Assembly (NCBI GenBank): GCA_963969595.1
Contig: OZ018410.1
Coordinates: forward strand, 38,917,413-38,981,412
Source: Neckera pumila
Lineage: Eukaryota > Streptophyta > Bryopsida > Hypnales > Neckeraceae
DNA: 64,000 nucleotides
Reading direction: 5' to 3'
The translations under genes were made by a program, and so were the position numbers. Shown here one piece after another: positions 35,904 to 45,539 of the stretch; position 1 is the first letter of the stretch, and every line of letters starts with the position of its first letter. The notes below the pieces were generated by a model. The model was not told the origin of the DNA, made no database searches, and saw nothing but the letters and a program-made list of their open reading frames with translations.

Positions 35904-37467
35904 ATGAGTTCTGATCCTTACGCCTTTAAGGTTCGTGTCCTGTCTCCGTTTGTTGTTTTACCGACTTTTTCAAAATTTGTGTACTTTCTAGGGATTCGCT
36001 TGATATCAGCTCAATTCAGGTTGAGAAGCATTTCAACTGCACGTATGCAATGAGCAGTGTTTCATTCCCTTCTTGCTGGTTCAACATGTTTGGTGAGCAG
36101 TCGTAGTGTTTTTCTTTGCATTGACGGTAATTGGTTCTCAATTGTTTCCACAGATCAAATATGGCAATGTGTTGCGGCGTATCACAGTCCGCTACAAGTA
36201 TTACGACATTTGTGAACCCGACATGACGTTTTCCAAGCTTGAAGAGACCGTTCGTCGTCTATTCAAACTGCCTGAAACATTTCAATTTGATATGGTTTAC
36301 ACCGACAAGGATAACGATGACGTGACCATGGCTGACGATGGTGATATCTATGACGCAGTGGTTTCTCAGGAATTGAATCCTCTTCGAGTGACAGTTCTGG
36401 CTCAAGAATCACAGCGCTCAGCGCTTGACAACCGTCCTCGTGAGTGTAGGGACCGAGTCACTTATAGTTGCAAGTCATCGCAAGGCTAGAATTCTTTTGT
36501 TTCTCAATTTGCTTGTATTATGCAGACTAAATTATGCTTTTGTTTGTTGCTAGTCTGGGACGGACCAATGTTTAGAATTCTTCCGGAGCCTTCTGTTTAA
36601 GGTAGGAGACCCTGTTTGTGCCATGTGACTATTTGTGCCACTTTTTGTTCACTATGTATCAGGGGAGTACAGTACACCAAAAATACATAGTGGCACAAGT
36701 AGGATGGGTTCTGAATTGTGGCACAAATGGGTCTCCTACCTTAATGGATTTCTTTTGGATACGTCCTGACATATTTGTTTGTGGATGCAGCATTGACCGG
36801 TGACCCTCCCTCTTGGGCAGGTAACTTATGCAATCTCAGAACCGAAGTGGCATCTTCGGGATTTTACTTGCTCCATTTTAATCTTTTTTCTATGCTCGTC
36901 AATTTGGGATATCAATTTCTTCAAGTAGCCTACCACGACTTTGTCTTTGCTGACTTGAGGATGTTGTTTGCAGCTGACATTATCCTGAAACTTGACCAGT
37001 TACTGCTAGCAGTAAATAAAAAGCCGGTCGATCCAGGAGTAGACTCGATGAATACTACTAAATTCCGCGAGGACAGAGCAGGAGGTTCTGGAAGGGGTAG
37101 ACGGTTCCCCAAGTGATATGGTTCCACAATCAAACCTGGTAAGGATGTCCTGCCTGCTGAAGATTGGACTGGCAACGGTAAGCGCCGTGGGTGATTTCTC
37201 CGAGGAGGTTGTGGTGTTGATTTTTCTTGAATCACAGGGCTTGGTGCTTAGAGGTGAATATACAATGTGAAAAACAAGGTTTTGGAGGAATTCAGTTAAT
37301 GCCTCAGCAAGAATCCATTAGTAGGAATTATTCACCTCGGTTGATTCTGGTGAGTATGACTAATCTGACATATCTGTTTTGCAGCACAATCGGGATATGA
37401 CTCCGAGTTCTTAAGGCGTGCCATGATTTTGCGGCAGAGAGTAACAACTGACGAGTTGAATGTCTAG
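35904..37467 (+). pseudogene. PB1-domain gene, copy B, frameshifted in exon 4
   Basis: Exons equivalent to copy A: 35904-35930, 36154-36439, 36791-36820, then exon 4 from 36974 and exon 5 ending at 37467. Relative to copy A, exon 4 has one extra base near 37062 and two extra near 37118. The first shift brings TGA 37114-37116 into frame, so the product would be 161 residues and would lose the last part of exon 4 and exon 5. The PB1 domain itself is intact, with a three-residue-longer loop and 'YTDKDNDDVTMADDGDIYDAV' as OPCA. The short protein could still work as a PB1 module, so it is either a young pseudogene or a truncated paralogue. Confidence 0.7.
36601..36740. mobile_element. 140-bp MITE with TTAA duplication in intron 2 of copy B
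   Basis: Ends are GGTAGGAGACCC and its mirror image GGGTCTCCTACC, flanked by TTAA at 36597-36600 and 36741-36744. Inner repeats of 'tgtgccac'/'gtggcaca' extend the fold. The ends differ from the CCCCTAAAGG family, so this is a second TTAA-targeting group. Confidence 0.7.
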
Positions 37468-37710
37468 AAACTTAACCGTAGACTGCAATCGTGAAGCTTG
37501 GGTACGCGAGGATGTCGAGAGTTACGCTCAACATTATACTCCGTAATAGACGATAACAGACGAGCCGACAATGCCCAGTGGGTATCAAGACGAAGAAGAA
37601 CTTCGGTCGATATTTGGATCGGTGTAAATCGAGAAACCGAGTGTAGGATAAGATAACACTCCATCAAAGTCCACAGGATGTTGGGAGAGAGTACAAGAGC
37701 CACATTCCCT

Positions 37711-38590
37711 TCTTCCAAAGGGTGACTCTATCTTGCATTATGTTAGTATAATTGTATTTGTTGAATAGGTGTGTAAATATTGTTAATCACTTTAGTAGAG
37801 TTGGTGCAAGTAATGATGTTTGTTGGTGTCATAGGAGTAGGTGTGTACTCGTTCAAGGTTTGATATCTCTTTTTGTGGCCTAGTGTGGTTTGCTATGGAA
37901 GAAATGTGTGAGGAAATTTGCCATTGGGAAAGTGATATGTTCAATTTTTGATAAGATTGAAGAGAATCAAAAGATCAAAATCAAGTTCAAACTTTCAAAG
38001 GTGACTTGAATTTCATGGAAATATGCATTGGTACTCTAATGAATAAGAACAAGTATTAGGGCCAATTAGATGTCACACAAAATGCTCCAATTTGTTGGTT
38101 GCATGGTTGACCCCAAAATTGGGATATTTGTCAATTATTGTCAATTTGATGGTGTATGTCTTTTCATATTTTAATACAGAATTTGTATCTTTAGAAGCAC
38201 ATATATCATGGATTTATATATATGGTTATTTGCAACCTTTTAAGGATTAATTCTCCACAATGAAGATCATACTAAGACACAGATTTATCAAATTTTAGAA
38301 GTCATTGGAGATGTAGTCCATATATCTTCAATATTAGAGTTTGGAGTTATAAATGATTATGCCCCAATTGTCCTTACAAACTATATGATGCGTTAAAACA
38401 TTTGTAGTTTCAAATGCCTTGATTTCTATTTAATTTATATAATTCAGCTTATTTTTCACATGTGATTGAAAATGGGTTTAATTTTAGATACTATGGTTAA
38501 TGGATTTTGAAATATGGCTGTTTATAGATATTCATCTATAAATATTCCAATCTTGGCAATGAACTATCCAATCTTGTCTATGAAGAGATA
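37711..38590. other. AT-rich intergenic DNA
   Basis: The first 250 bases are the outer part of duplication unit B. The remainder shows no gene, no CACTA left end and no clear repeat boundary. Confidence 0.45.
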
Positions 38591-41486
38591 AGGGACTCAA
38601 ATGACACCTTAGCTGTCATGTGGAAAGCGGGACCCCTAAAACATCTGACGTGGACATCCACATGGTCAATCATTTTTTAGTCATTCTGAAGTTATGATTA
38701 ACCCATGATGAATCTGACGTGGATGGCCACATAAGAGGTTGTTTTTGAGTCATTGAAAAGTCATTTTGCAATCATTATTGCTGACGTCTCTAGTCATTTT
38801 TGAGTCATTCTAAAGTTAACCCTTTAAGGACTGATTGACCTCTTTTTGGTCAATTTTACAACTATTGTCTCCTACTATTCATAGAACATCTGATTTCAAA
38901 AAACTTAGAGAAGAATGCAATTAGAGAGTCTTCATACACTCCTAACAAAGCCAATTCCAAGAGAATGCGTGCAAAATTGAGTGAATTGTGCTTGTTTAAA
39001 CTTGAAATGGCCTAACCTTTCATATTGGAGTTTTCAAAGAAAAATGCATATTTCATGTAAAAGACAACTATATATATGTGCGAAGGAATTAGCCAAAAGA
39101 TTTTTGATCAATTTTCAAACCATATACTCAAATTTATGTGCAATTGTAGCAAACCCTAATTAAAACTAGTGCCAAAGGGTGTTTATGACACATCACTCTT
39201 CAAAGAGTAATTACAAGGATGTGAACCATTGGATCACTTTCATTTTTTGTTTGCTTCAAGGGTCTAATCCATAGAACCAATTTATACATTCTGATCTAGA
39301 ATTACATCTTTGAAGAGGGTGTGAAACAACACTTTTTCATAAATGTATGCAAAAACTACGCCCGCCCTCCAAATCGACGACGGTCCTTAAAGGGTTAACA
39401 TGACATCTGCAGAAAAGAATGTGGGGCCCATTATTCAAAGAATAGTCATTATGCAATCGCATATCAATACATTCAAAGTTTCACAATAATACACCATATA
39501 CAATACATCATATACCGTGTACAATACACCATACACCGTATACCATACATTGTAGTTGGCATGTGTCACATAGCTTTCAAAATCACTTGGTGTGTGAGTA
39601 TGAAGAAATGAAATGACAAGCCTTTTATACAAGTGGGATGGTAGGAGACAAGAAAAACCATGTGGAATATGTAAAACGTAGGAATTGTGTTACAAGTAAT
39701 ATTTCAAATCTCATTTAAGCATGGTAGGTTAATTTTTTTCAAAAACCTTTGAACTAAAAAAAGTTGGAAAATCAACCTCACTTTCATTTCTAAAAATCCG
39801 TTTTATATTTTGAGCCTCAAATCAAAAGTTATGGACAAATTTGTGAAAGGGATTGGAAAGGGTATTTTTTTTTGACATTTTCTAACATCCTCTCTAAATT
39901 TTGTCTTGCCTTTTTGTATATGAACCATGATGAAAATGTGTTGTAAATGCAAAAAAAGTGTGATGAAAGGTATGCAGATGTTTGAAAATCACACAATGCA
40001 TTACAATGCACAAAGCATTGAAGCAATAGTTGAATAGCTGCACAATAATCTAAGATGTTTTAATTCATTTTGTAGTCTCAAGAAGTCATTTTGCAGTTGT
40101 GGGAAGTCGTTCTGCAATTGCAAGAAGTCATTTTGCAGTCGCAGGAAGTCATTCTACAACGGCACCAGAGAAGCAACGTTGTTGTTTATGTAAGGAGGGA
40201 ATGAGACTAACAATTGCTTCTAGGACTATGAAAACACCTTCCAGCCTTTATGTTGGGACCTCAGGGATGTCTATTTTGAATCATATGAAATGTCTAGAAA
40301 TATTGCGAAGTTACCAACGCAAATGGACCGAAATCATAGTTGTTGCCCTAGTAGGAGTGTAAATGAATCTTAAAGTGGACCTTGACGAAGAAAACAATAG
40401 ATCCCAACAAAACAAAAAGGCCATCAAGAATGCATAGTTTATAAGAAAAGAAAAGAAAAATTTTTTCTTTTTAAAGAAGGTCAAAGAAATAAACTCAAGA
40501 AGATAAACAAAAAGCAGAAATGAAAAGAAAAAAATTGAAACAAAAAAAAATTACAAGGATTACAAAATAGGAAGAAAATCTGAAGGAATGAAAATTACCA
40601 AAAGAAAAAAATAATTTTGTCTGTTTCTAGAAAAAAATCTAGGAAATAACAACAAATGAAATTGATAAGAGAAAAATAAAAAATCAACAACACATTAAAA
40701 GGGAAAAGGTAGAAAAAGAGATGCAAAGACTAAAATAAATTTTCAAAAGAGAAATAAAAAAGAAAACAAAAAATGACGGAAAAGAAAGAAGCCATTTTGT
40801 ATGCATCATTTTCTAAAGCTTGGATGAATGACTTCAAATCATTCGATTTCTATGAAAAAAAAGTAAAACATAAACAAAGAGTGCATACTAAGAGTATTTA
40901 GGAGCTAAGGCACTTTAATTGCCTAACATTTATTAATTTATTTGTAGACAACACATCATCTTGTTAAAGTTGTATCATTTAACAATGTAGCACATAGAAA
41001 CATCCTAAAGAATAGAACTGTTTTATGCCAAAATACCTAGTAATGTGCAGTGATTAGTCAATCATTCTATAGTAGCCCTATAGTTAAATCAAAGTTGCTT
41101 GGAACATCTTTTTCTACCATGTCTTTTGTAGTGGCCTCTTTCTTCTTTTTTTTCCATCAATAAGCCAAAACTTCTTGAAGTTGGTTGCCAGTTACACTAT
41201 AGTCATTTTTTAGTTGTGCTACAGTTATAATATATAATAGCTGCCCCCTTGTCTTCAATGCCACCCTGTCACATCACACTATTGACAACGTTGTGAACAG
41301 AATGTGGCGGATGAAACTCGCCTTTCTTTGACTCTTCATCTCGAAGTTGCGGATGCGATTCTAAAGTGACTTAGGCATTGTGGGATTAGCAGCATTGGTG
41401 CTATTAAAGAACCCTAGTCATTTTGAAGTCACATTTTCAATACAGTCATTCTTTGCAGTCACATATTTGGCCATTTTCTTGTAGTG
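38591..41486. mobile_element. Second CACTA-type element, reverse orientation, left end missing
   Basis: The right end is CCATTTTCTTGTAGTG (ending 41486), the mirror image of the left end of the element at 5540. AGTCAT/TGACT motifs are dense at both margins. The interior 39440-39870 is the inverted complement of 7240-7720 in the first element. No CACTA left end is found, so it is truncated or rearranged on that side. It contains a purine-rich, A-rich tract at about 40430-40800 and no transposase frame. Confidence 0.65.
38816..39398. mobile_element. TTAA-bounded element nested in the CACTA element
   Basis: TTAA (38816-38819) then CCCTTTAAGGACTG at the left, and CGGTCCTTAAAGGG then TTAA (39395-39398) at the right. 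It is 0.58 kb and non-coding. It interrupts the AGTCAT-rich subterminal zone of the CACTA element, so it inserted later. Confidence 0.6.
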
Positions 41487-42776
41487 CAAGAAAATTCTTA
41501 AAAAAGCACTTGTTTTCAAAAATAAAATTTTGAAATTGATTTTATAGATTTATATATACTTGGAAAGCTTTAAATCATTCCATTTGGATTAACAAGTCAA
41601 AAATTATGAGGAGTTTTAGTTTGAAGGTAGTTATGGAATCTCTACTCTAAAATAAACTTTGAAGTCCTTTATCTAACTCAATTTTCAATATTTTTGAAAA
41701 AACAAACAAACATTGGGTGTAACATTGGGTGTAAACATTGGGTGTAATATGTTGTTTATTACAACATTACAACTATTGGGATTGGCATTTTTCAATTCCA
41801 TAATCAAATTCTTGACAATTCAGTATTTTGAGTCATTCTTTACCTCTTCCTATTTACTATTTTTTCCTGTATGTTATACAATTCTAAATGATCTGAAATT
41901 TTTCAAACATGTAGACAACTTGCCTTAAGAAATGAATCCTAAGAGTAACCACCATTTTGGACATTTTTTCATACAAATGTGACCTTGTGAAGCTGCTTTG
42001 ATTTTTGCAGTGACAAAAAATGGATTTTTGTCAATTCAAACGCTATTATCTTGCAATCCACATGGTGAAAAATTCTAAAATATTTTCTACATCTTTTAAA
42101 ACTAGTGTACTACAAGATCCTAGGGTTACATGTGTTCAAAAATGTTTTTATTCTAAAATTTGGTACTTGTATTAGAAATGGTAGTTTTGGAGCGATTTTG
42201 GTGAAAACATAGTAAAAAACATTTAGAGGTTAAGAAGATTTTTTTATTTGTTATGATTTTTAATAATTTATTTTACAACCATTAATTTATATTATACTAA
42301 TATACTAGAATCAGACTATTTGTAAAATAATTAATCTAATATGGGCTAAAATATTATTGCCTTTATCATTTTCCTAAAAAAAATAGAATTTCTAATGACA
42401 CCACACCAAAACATTATTTAGCATGGCCCATTTTATATCTCAAAAGCATATACTATTAAGCATCACTATAAAAGAATTTGGACACTCTAATTATTCATCA
42501 AGTTTATTTGGCATTAATGTTGATTGTTGTAGAGAATATTATTTAATATTTTGATATATAGAATGAATGGGTGGATTTAAAATGACAACATTCCTATGAG
42601 CATTTGTATACGTCTTTTCAAATTGCCAAAAAGTTAAGAGCTTTTTTCTTATGCAAACTTTGAAACCTCTCTAATGTCTCAACATAAAGCCTTTCTTCTC
42701 CCACAAATTAGAAACCTATTAGCCATCACAAATTCCAAACCTCTCCACATTAATAAAAATCCTAAGCACAATTTTA
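41487..42776. other. Repeat-derived intergenic DNA
   Basis: A 14-bp unit (acattgggtgtaa) is repeated three times at 41710-41747. Positions 41495-41690 resemble 9020-9260, and 41940-42233 resembles the right third of the TTAA element at 10334-11252, ending at its own TTAA (42230-42233). No gene is seen. Confidence 0.55.
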
Positions 42777-43625
42777 TATAGTTGGATCAAATAATCTTAT
42801 AAACTATCTATTGTGCCAAATAAAAAATTGCATAATATAGAATACAATTAACATTTTTCATCTTGCATAATTAACATTTAGTTCTTACACAATCCCACTT
42901 AAGCATATGAATTTTGGGTTTCAAAAAATCAAAATTTTATTTTTGGTAAATTATTTCATTTAATATTCATAATAATTGATTGAAAATAATGGCAATGAAA
43001 TTTTTAAATTTGATTACATAGATATGTAGAAAAACATTTATACGCACATCTTCTCTTCAATAAGCATCTCCAAAAAAGTTTCAAGATACCTTCTATAGAG
43101 ATCTCAATGTAGATGACAATGCTTAATTTCTGTAACATAGATATCTCTTTGTTATAATTAGATTTTATTATTTCATATGATAAATGATTTTGTACATTTG
43201 AATATGATGATACAATTACTTTGCCAAAAATTTAGTTAAAATATAGAGATACCTATTTTACAGAAATTAGGCATTGTCATCTACATTAAGATCTCTATAG
43301 AGCGGATTTTGAAACTTTTCTGGAGATGCTTATTGAAGAGAAGATGCGCGTATGAATGTTTTCATACATATCTATGTAATCAAATTTAAAAATTTCATTG
43401 CCATTATTTTCAATCAATTATCATAATTCATGACGATTAAATAAAATAATTCATCAAAAATAAGAATTTTGATTTTTGAAACTCAAATTTGGTGTGCTTA
43501 ATTGGGATTGCGTAAGAATTGAATGTTAATTATGCAAGAGGAAAAATGCAAATTCTATTCTATATTATGCAAACTTTTTTTAATGGCACAATAGGTAGTA
43601 TGTAAGGTTATTCGAACCAACTATA
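42777..43625. mobile_element. 850-bp foldback element
   Basis: The left arm (about 42777-43155) and right arm (about 43240-43625) are inverted copies of about 380 bp around a spacer of about 85 bp. Arms start and end with TATAGTTGG/CCAACTATA and match along their length with scattered differences. There is no coding capacity. Possible identities are a foldback or long-TIR MITE, or a hairpin locus giving small RNAs. A TA target duplication is possible but unresolved. Confidence 0.85.
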
Positions 43626-44200
43626 CATCAAGTAAATGGTGACAAGTAACATTTACTACACCTTAATTATCTATAGTATGAATTTTAATGTGGACCATAC
43701 CAATGTACCACATGGTCAATTATTCACTTGTATTACATAATCATTTTGGTGTATTGGAATTTTGCATATTCTCTAATTGTACAAGTCATTGTATTAAATT
43801 GGAATAAACTGGGGTAGTGAATCCCAAAGTGGTGATGGAATAATGGTGGATTCAACCAAAGACAAGCTGTGGCTAGGGTTTTTTCTTTGAATAAATTTTC
43901 ACTAAAAATTGATGCAAACTTTTTTATAGGAAATATTTGACAAGATATTCTTCCTTTTTTAGTAGATGAAATCATTGTATTGCTACCAAATCTTAGGCCA
44001 ATATCACTCTACTTTGGATGAATGTACATTCTTCTGGATGAATAAATAAATTTACATCCATATATTGCAGGTTTCATTCATTTCCATGGATGTAAACAGC
44101 TGTAGCAGTCCAGTGAAGTTTACATTGTGAACTGCCCAAAATAAAATAAAATAAAAACAAAAACAAAAAATCAAAAAAACAAAAACAAAAACAATAAAAA
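43626..44200. other. Upstream flank of the tRNA ligase gene
   Basis: AT-rich DNA with an A-rich tract at 44140-44205, immediately before the GC-rich leader. No gene is seen. Confidence 0.45.
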
Positions 44201-44215
44201 TAAAACAGGCTGCAG

Positions 44216-44902
44216 CTCCGTGAGCTTCGACAGTTGTTGGGCAAAGCCGAGGGAGATCCGCTGCTCGTCGTGGGCGTGGGAGCAGGCGCTTGGGGAAGTG
44301 TGTTCATCGCTTTGCTGCAAGACTCTTGCGGCGCGTTTCAGGATTCTGTACAGGTCTGGCAACTCGCGCTCGCAATCCGAATTTCATGTCTAAACCCTAG
44401 TCTTGTGTGTAACTGAGTGATTGCGGCGCTTAGAACTTGAAGCTATAATATATATTGGGACTGGCGCGTTTCCGGATTCTATCCAGGTCTGGAACTCGTG
44501 TTCGCAACCAAATTTCTATGTCTAAAACGCAATCTTCTGTGTAATTGAGTGATTGCGTGGGACTCATTTTTTCCAATCCATTCTCCGCTCAATCCGTCGT
44601 GTGTTGTTGTAGGCTCGGTCCTCGCCTTGCGCGTCACGTACTGCTTGCTGCGATTGCTGTGCTTTGGGATTTGTGCAGAATTCGATATAAGTAGAGGCAA
44701 TGAGCGTCTGTATCTGTGCTCAGTGATACTGTCAATGTAATGTTGCTTGTCCCGTACTGTATTACTCCAATGGAAGATCTTTCAATTTGACTGACTGGTT
44801 CCACCTCACACGCAGTTGGAGCAATCGTCGGTGAAATCAAGAACTGCTGGGAAGGGAGAGATTTCACCACCAGCTTCCGCGGATAGCCCTTCTCATTTGA
44901 AG
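44216..44902 (+). promoter_or_regulatory. RLG1: tRNA ligase 5' leader with duplicated donor unit and optional exon
   Basis: A GC-rich stretch begins at 44210. Two diverged copies of a unit of about 100 bp (44331-44427 and 44462-44559) each place CAG/GTCTGG at 44353/44354 and 44486/44487. A further exon-like block, 44816-44902, has both splice sites and an open frame of 29 codons without ATG that is in phase with exon 45815. It could be a leader exon or part of an alternative N-terminus. Confidence 0.45.
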
Positions 44903-45365
44903 GTAATTATTCCGATGGCACTGATGCGAATTTATTTCCACGGTCGTATCGGATGCACTGCTTCAATTCATTTTTCCCGACAGAATTGGGGTTTAGGCAA
45001 TACTTTAAGCTGGAGTTAGCAGCTCGAATTAGGGTTGAATGAATCGCATTGAATGAATGTCGTAGAACCTGTTGTAACCTGACTCTTTCGAACCTTGCCT
45101 AATCGTCATCATATCAGGTGTGCAGTTTGAACTGTGACGTTTAATGAAGGCTGCCCAGTAGAGGACGGCTTTTTTTGTGTATGGCTTCTTGACTCTTCGT
45201 TCAATTAGTTTATGGATTGCTGCCACGTTTCTGTGGGGCACGTATTGTTTTGGTGTATAATTGTGTTTAGTAATTAAATGGATACATAATAGTTTCAGGT
45301 CGTAATTACATGGAACGACGAGATTAGGTGCGGTATCTGTGCGAGGAATTGTACAGTTATTACCA

Positions 45366-45411
45366 TCGAACTGCTGGACAGACTATATGCGAACTCTGTC
45401 CAGCAGTTCGA
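45366..45411 (+). other. 17-bp perfect stem, 12-base loop, in the tRNA ligase leader
   Basis: TCGAACTGCTGGACAGA (45366-45382) is followed by a 12-base loop and then its exact complement (45395-45411). The stem ends about 130 bases before the first coding ATG. Whether this stretch is exon or intron is not settled. Confidence 0.85.
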
Positions 45412-45513
45412 ATCAAGGGTGCGAAAATGTCGGGGTTTACTGTTTTACTACGGTATTCTGTGTCGTGACGGTTTTCTTGTTCTATTTTGTAATGCAGAAG
45501 GATTGGGGGGGGC

Positions 45514-45529
45514 TTATGCTCAAGTAATG
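45514..45529 (+). promoter_or_regulatory. RLG1: Two minimal uORFs before the tRNA ligase start
   Basis: Between the probable acceptor at 45497 and the main ATG at 45540 lie ATG-CTC-AAG-TAA and, overlapping its stop, ATG-GAT-TGA. Both end within a dozen bases of the main start codon. Start-proximal mini-frames of this kind would promote reinitiation or start-site skipping. Confidence 0.45.
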
Positions 45530-45539
45530 GATTGAGATT

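Larger units (their letters stand above)
30840..37960. repeat. Tandem segmental duplication of the PB1 locus
   Basis: Two direct units, about 30840-34524 and 34525-37960, share intergenic flank, promoter, all five exons, introns and 3' flank in the same order. Divergence is uneven: outer flanks are moderately diverged, exons and leader are closer, and a block around the stop codon is identical. This indicates a duplication followed by patchy gene conversion or selection. Confidence 0.85.
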
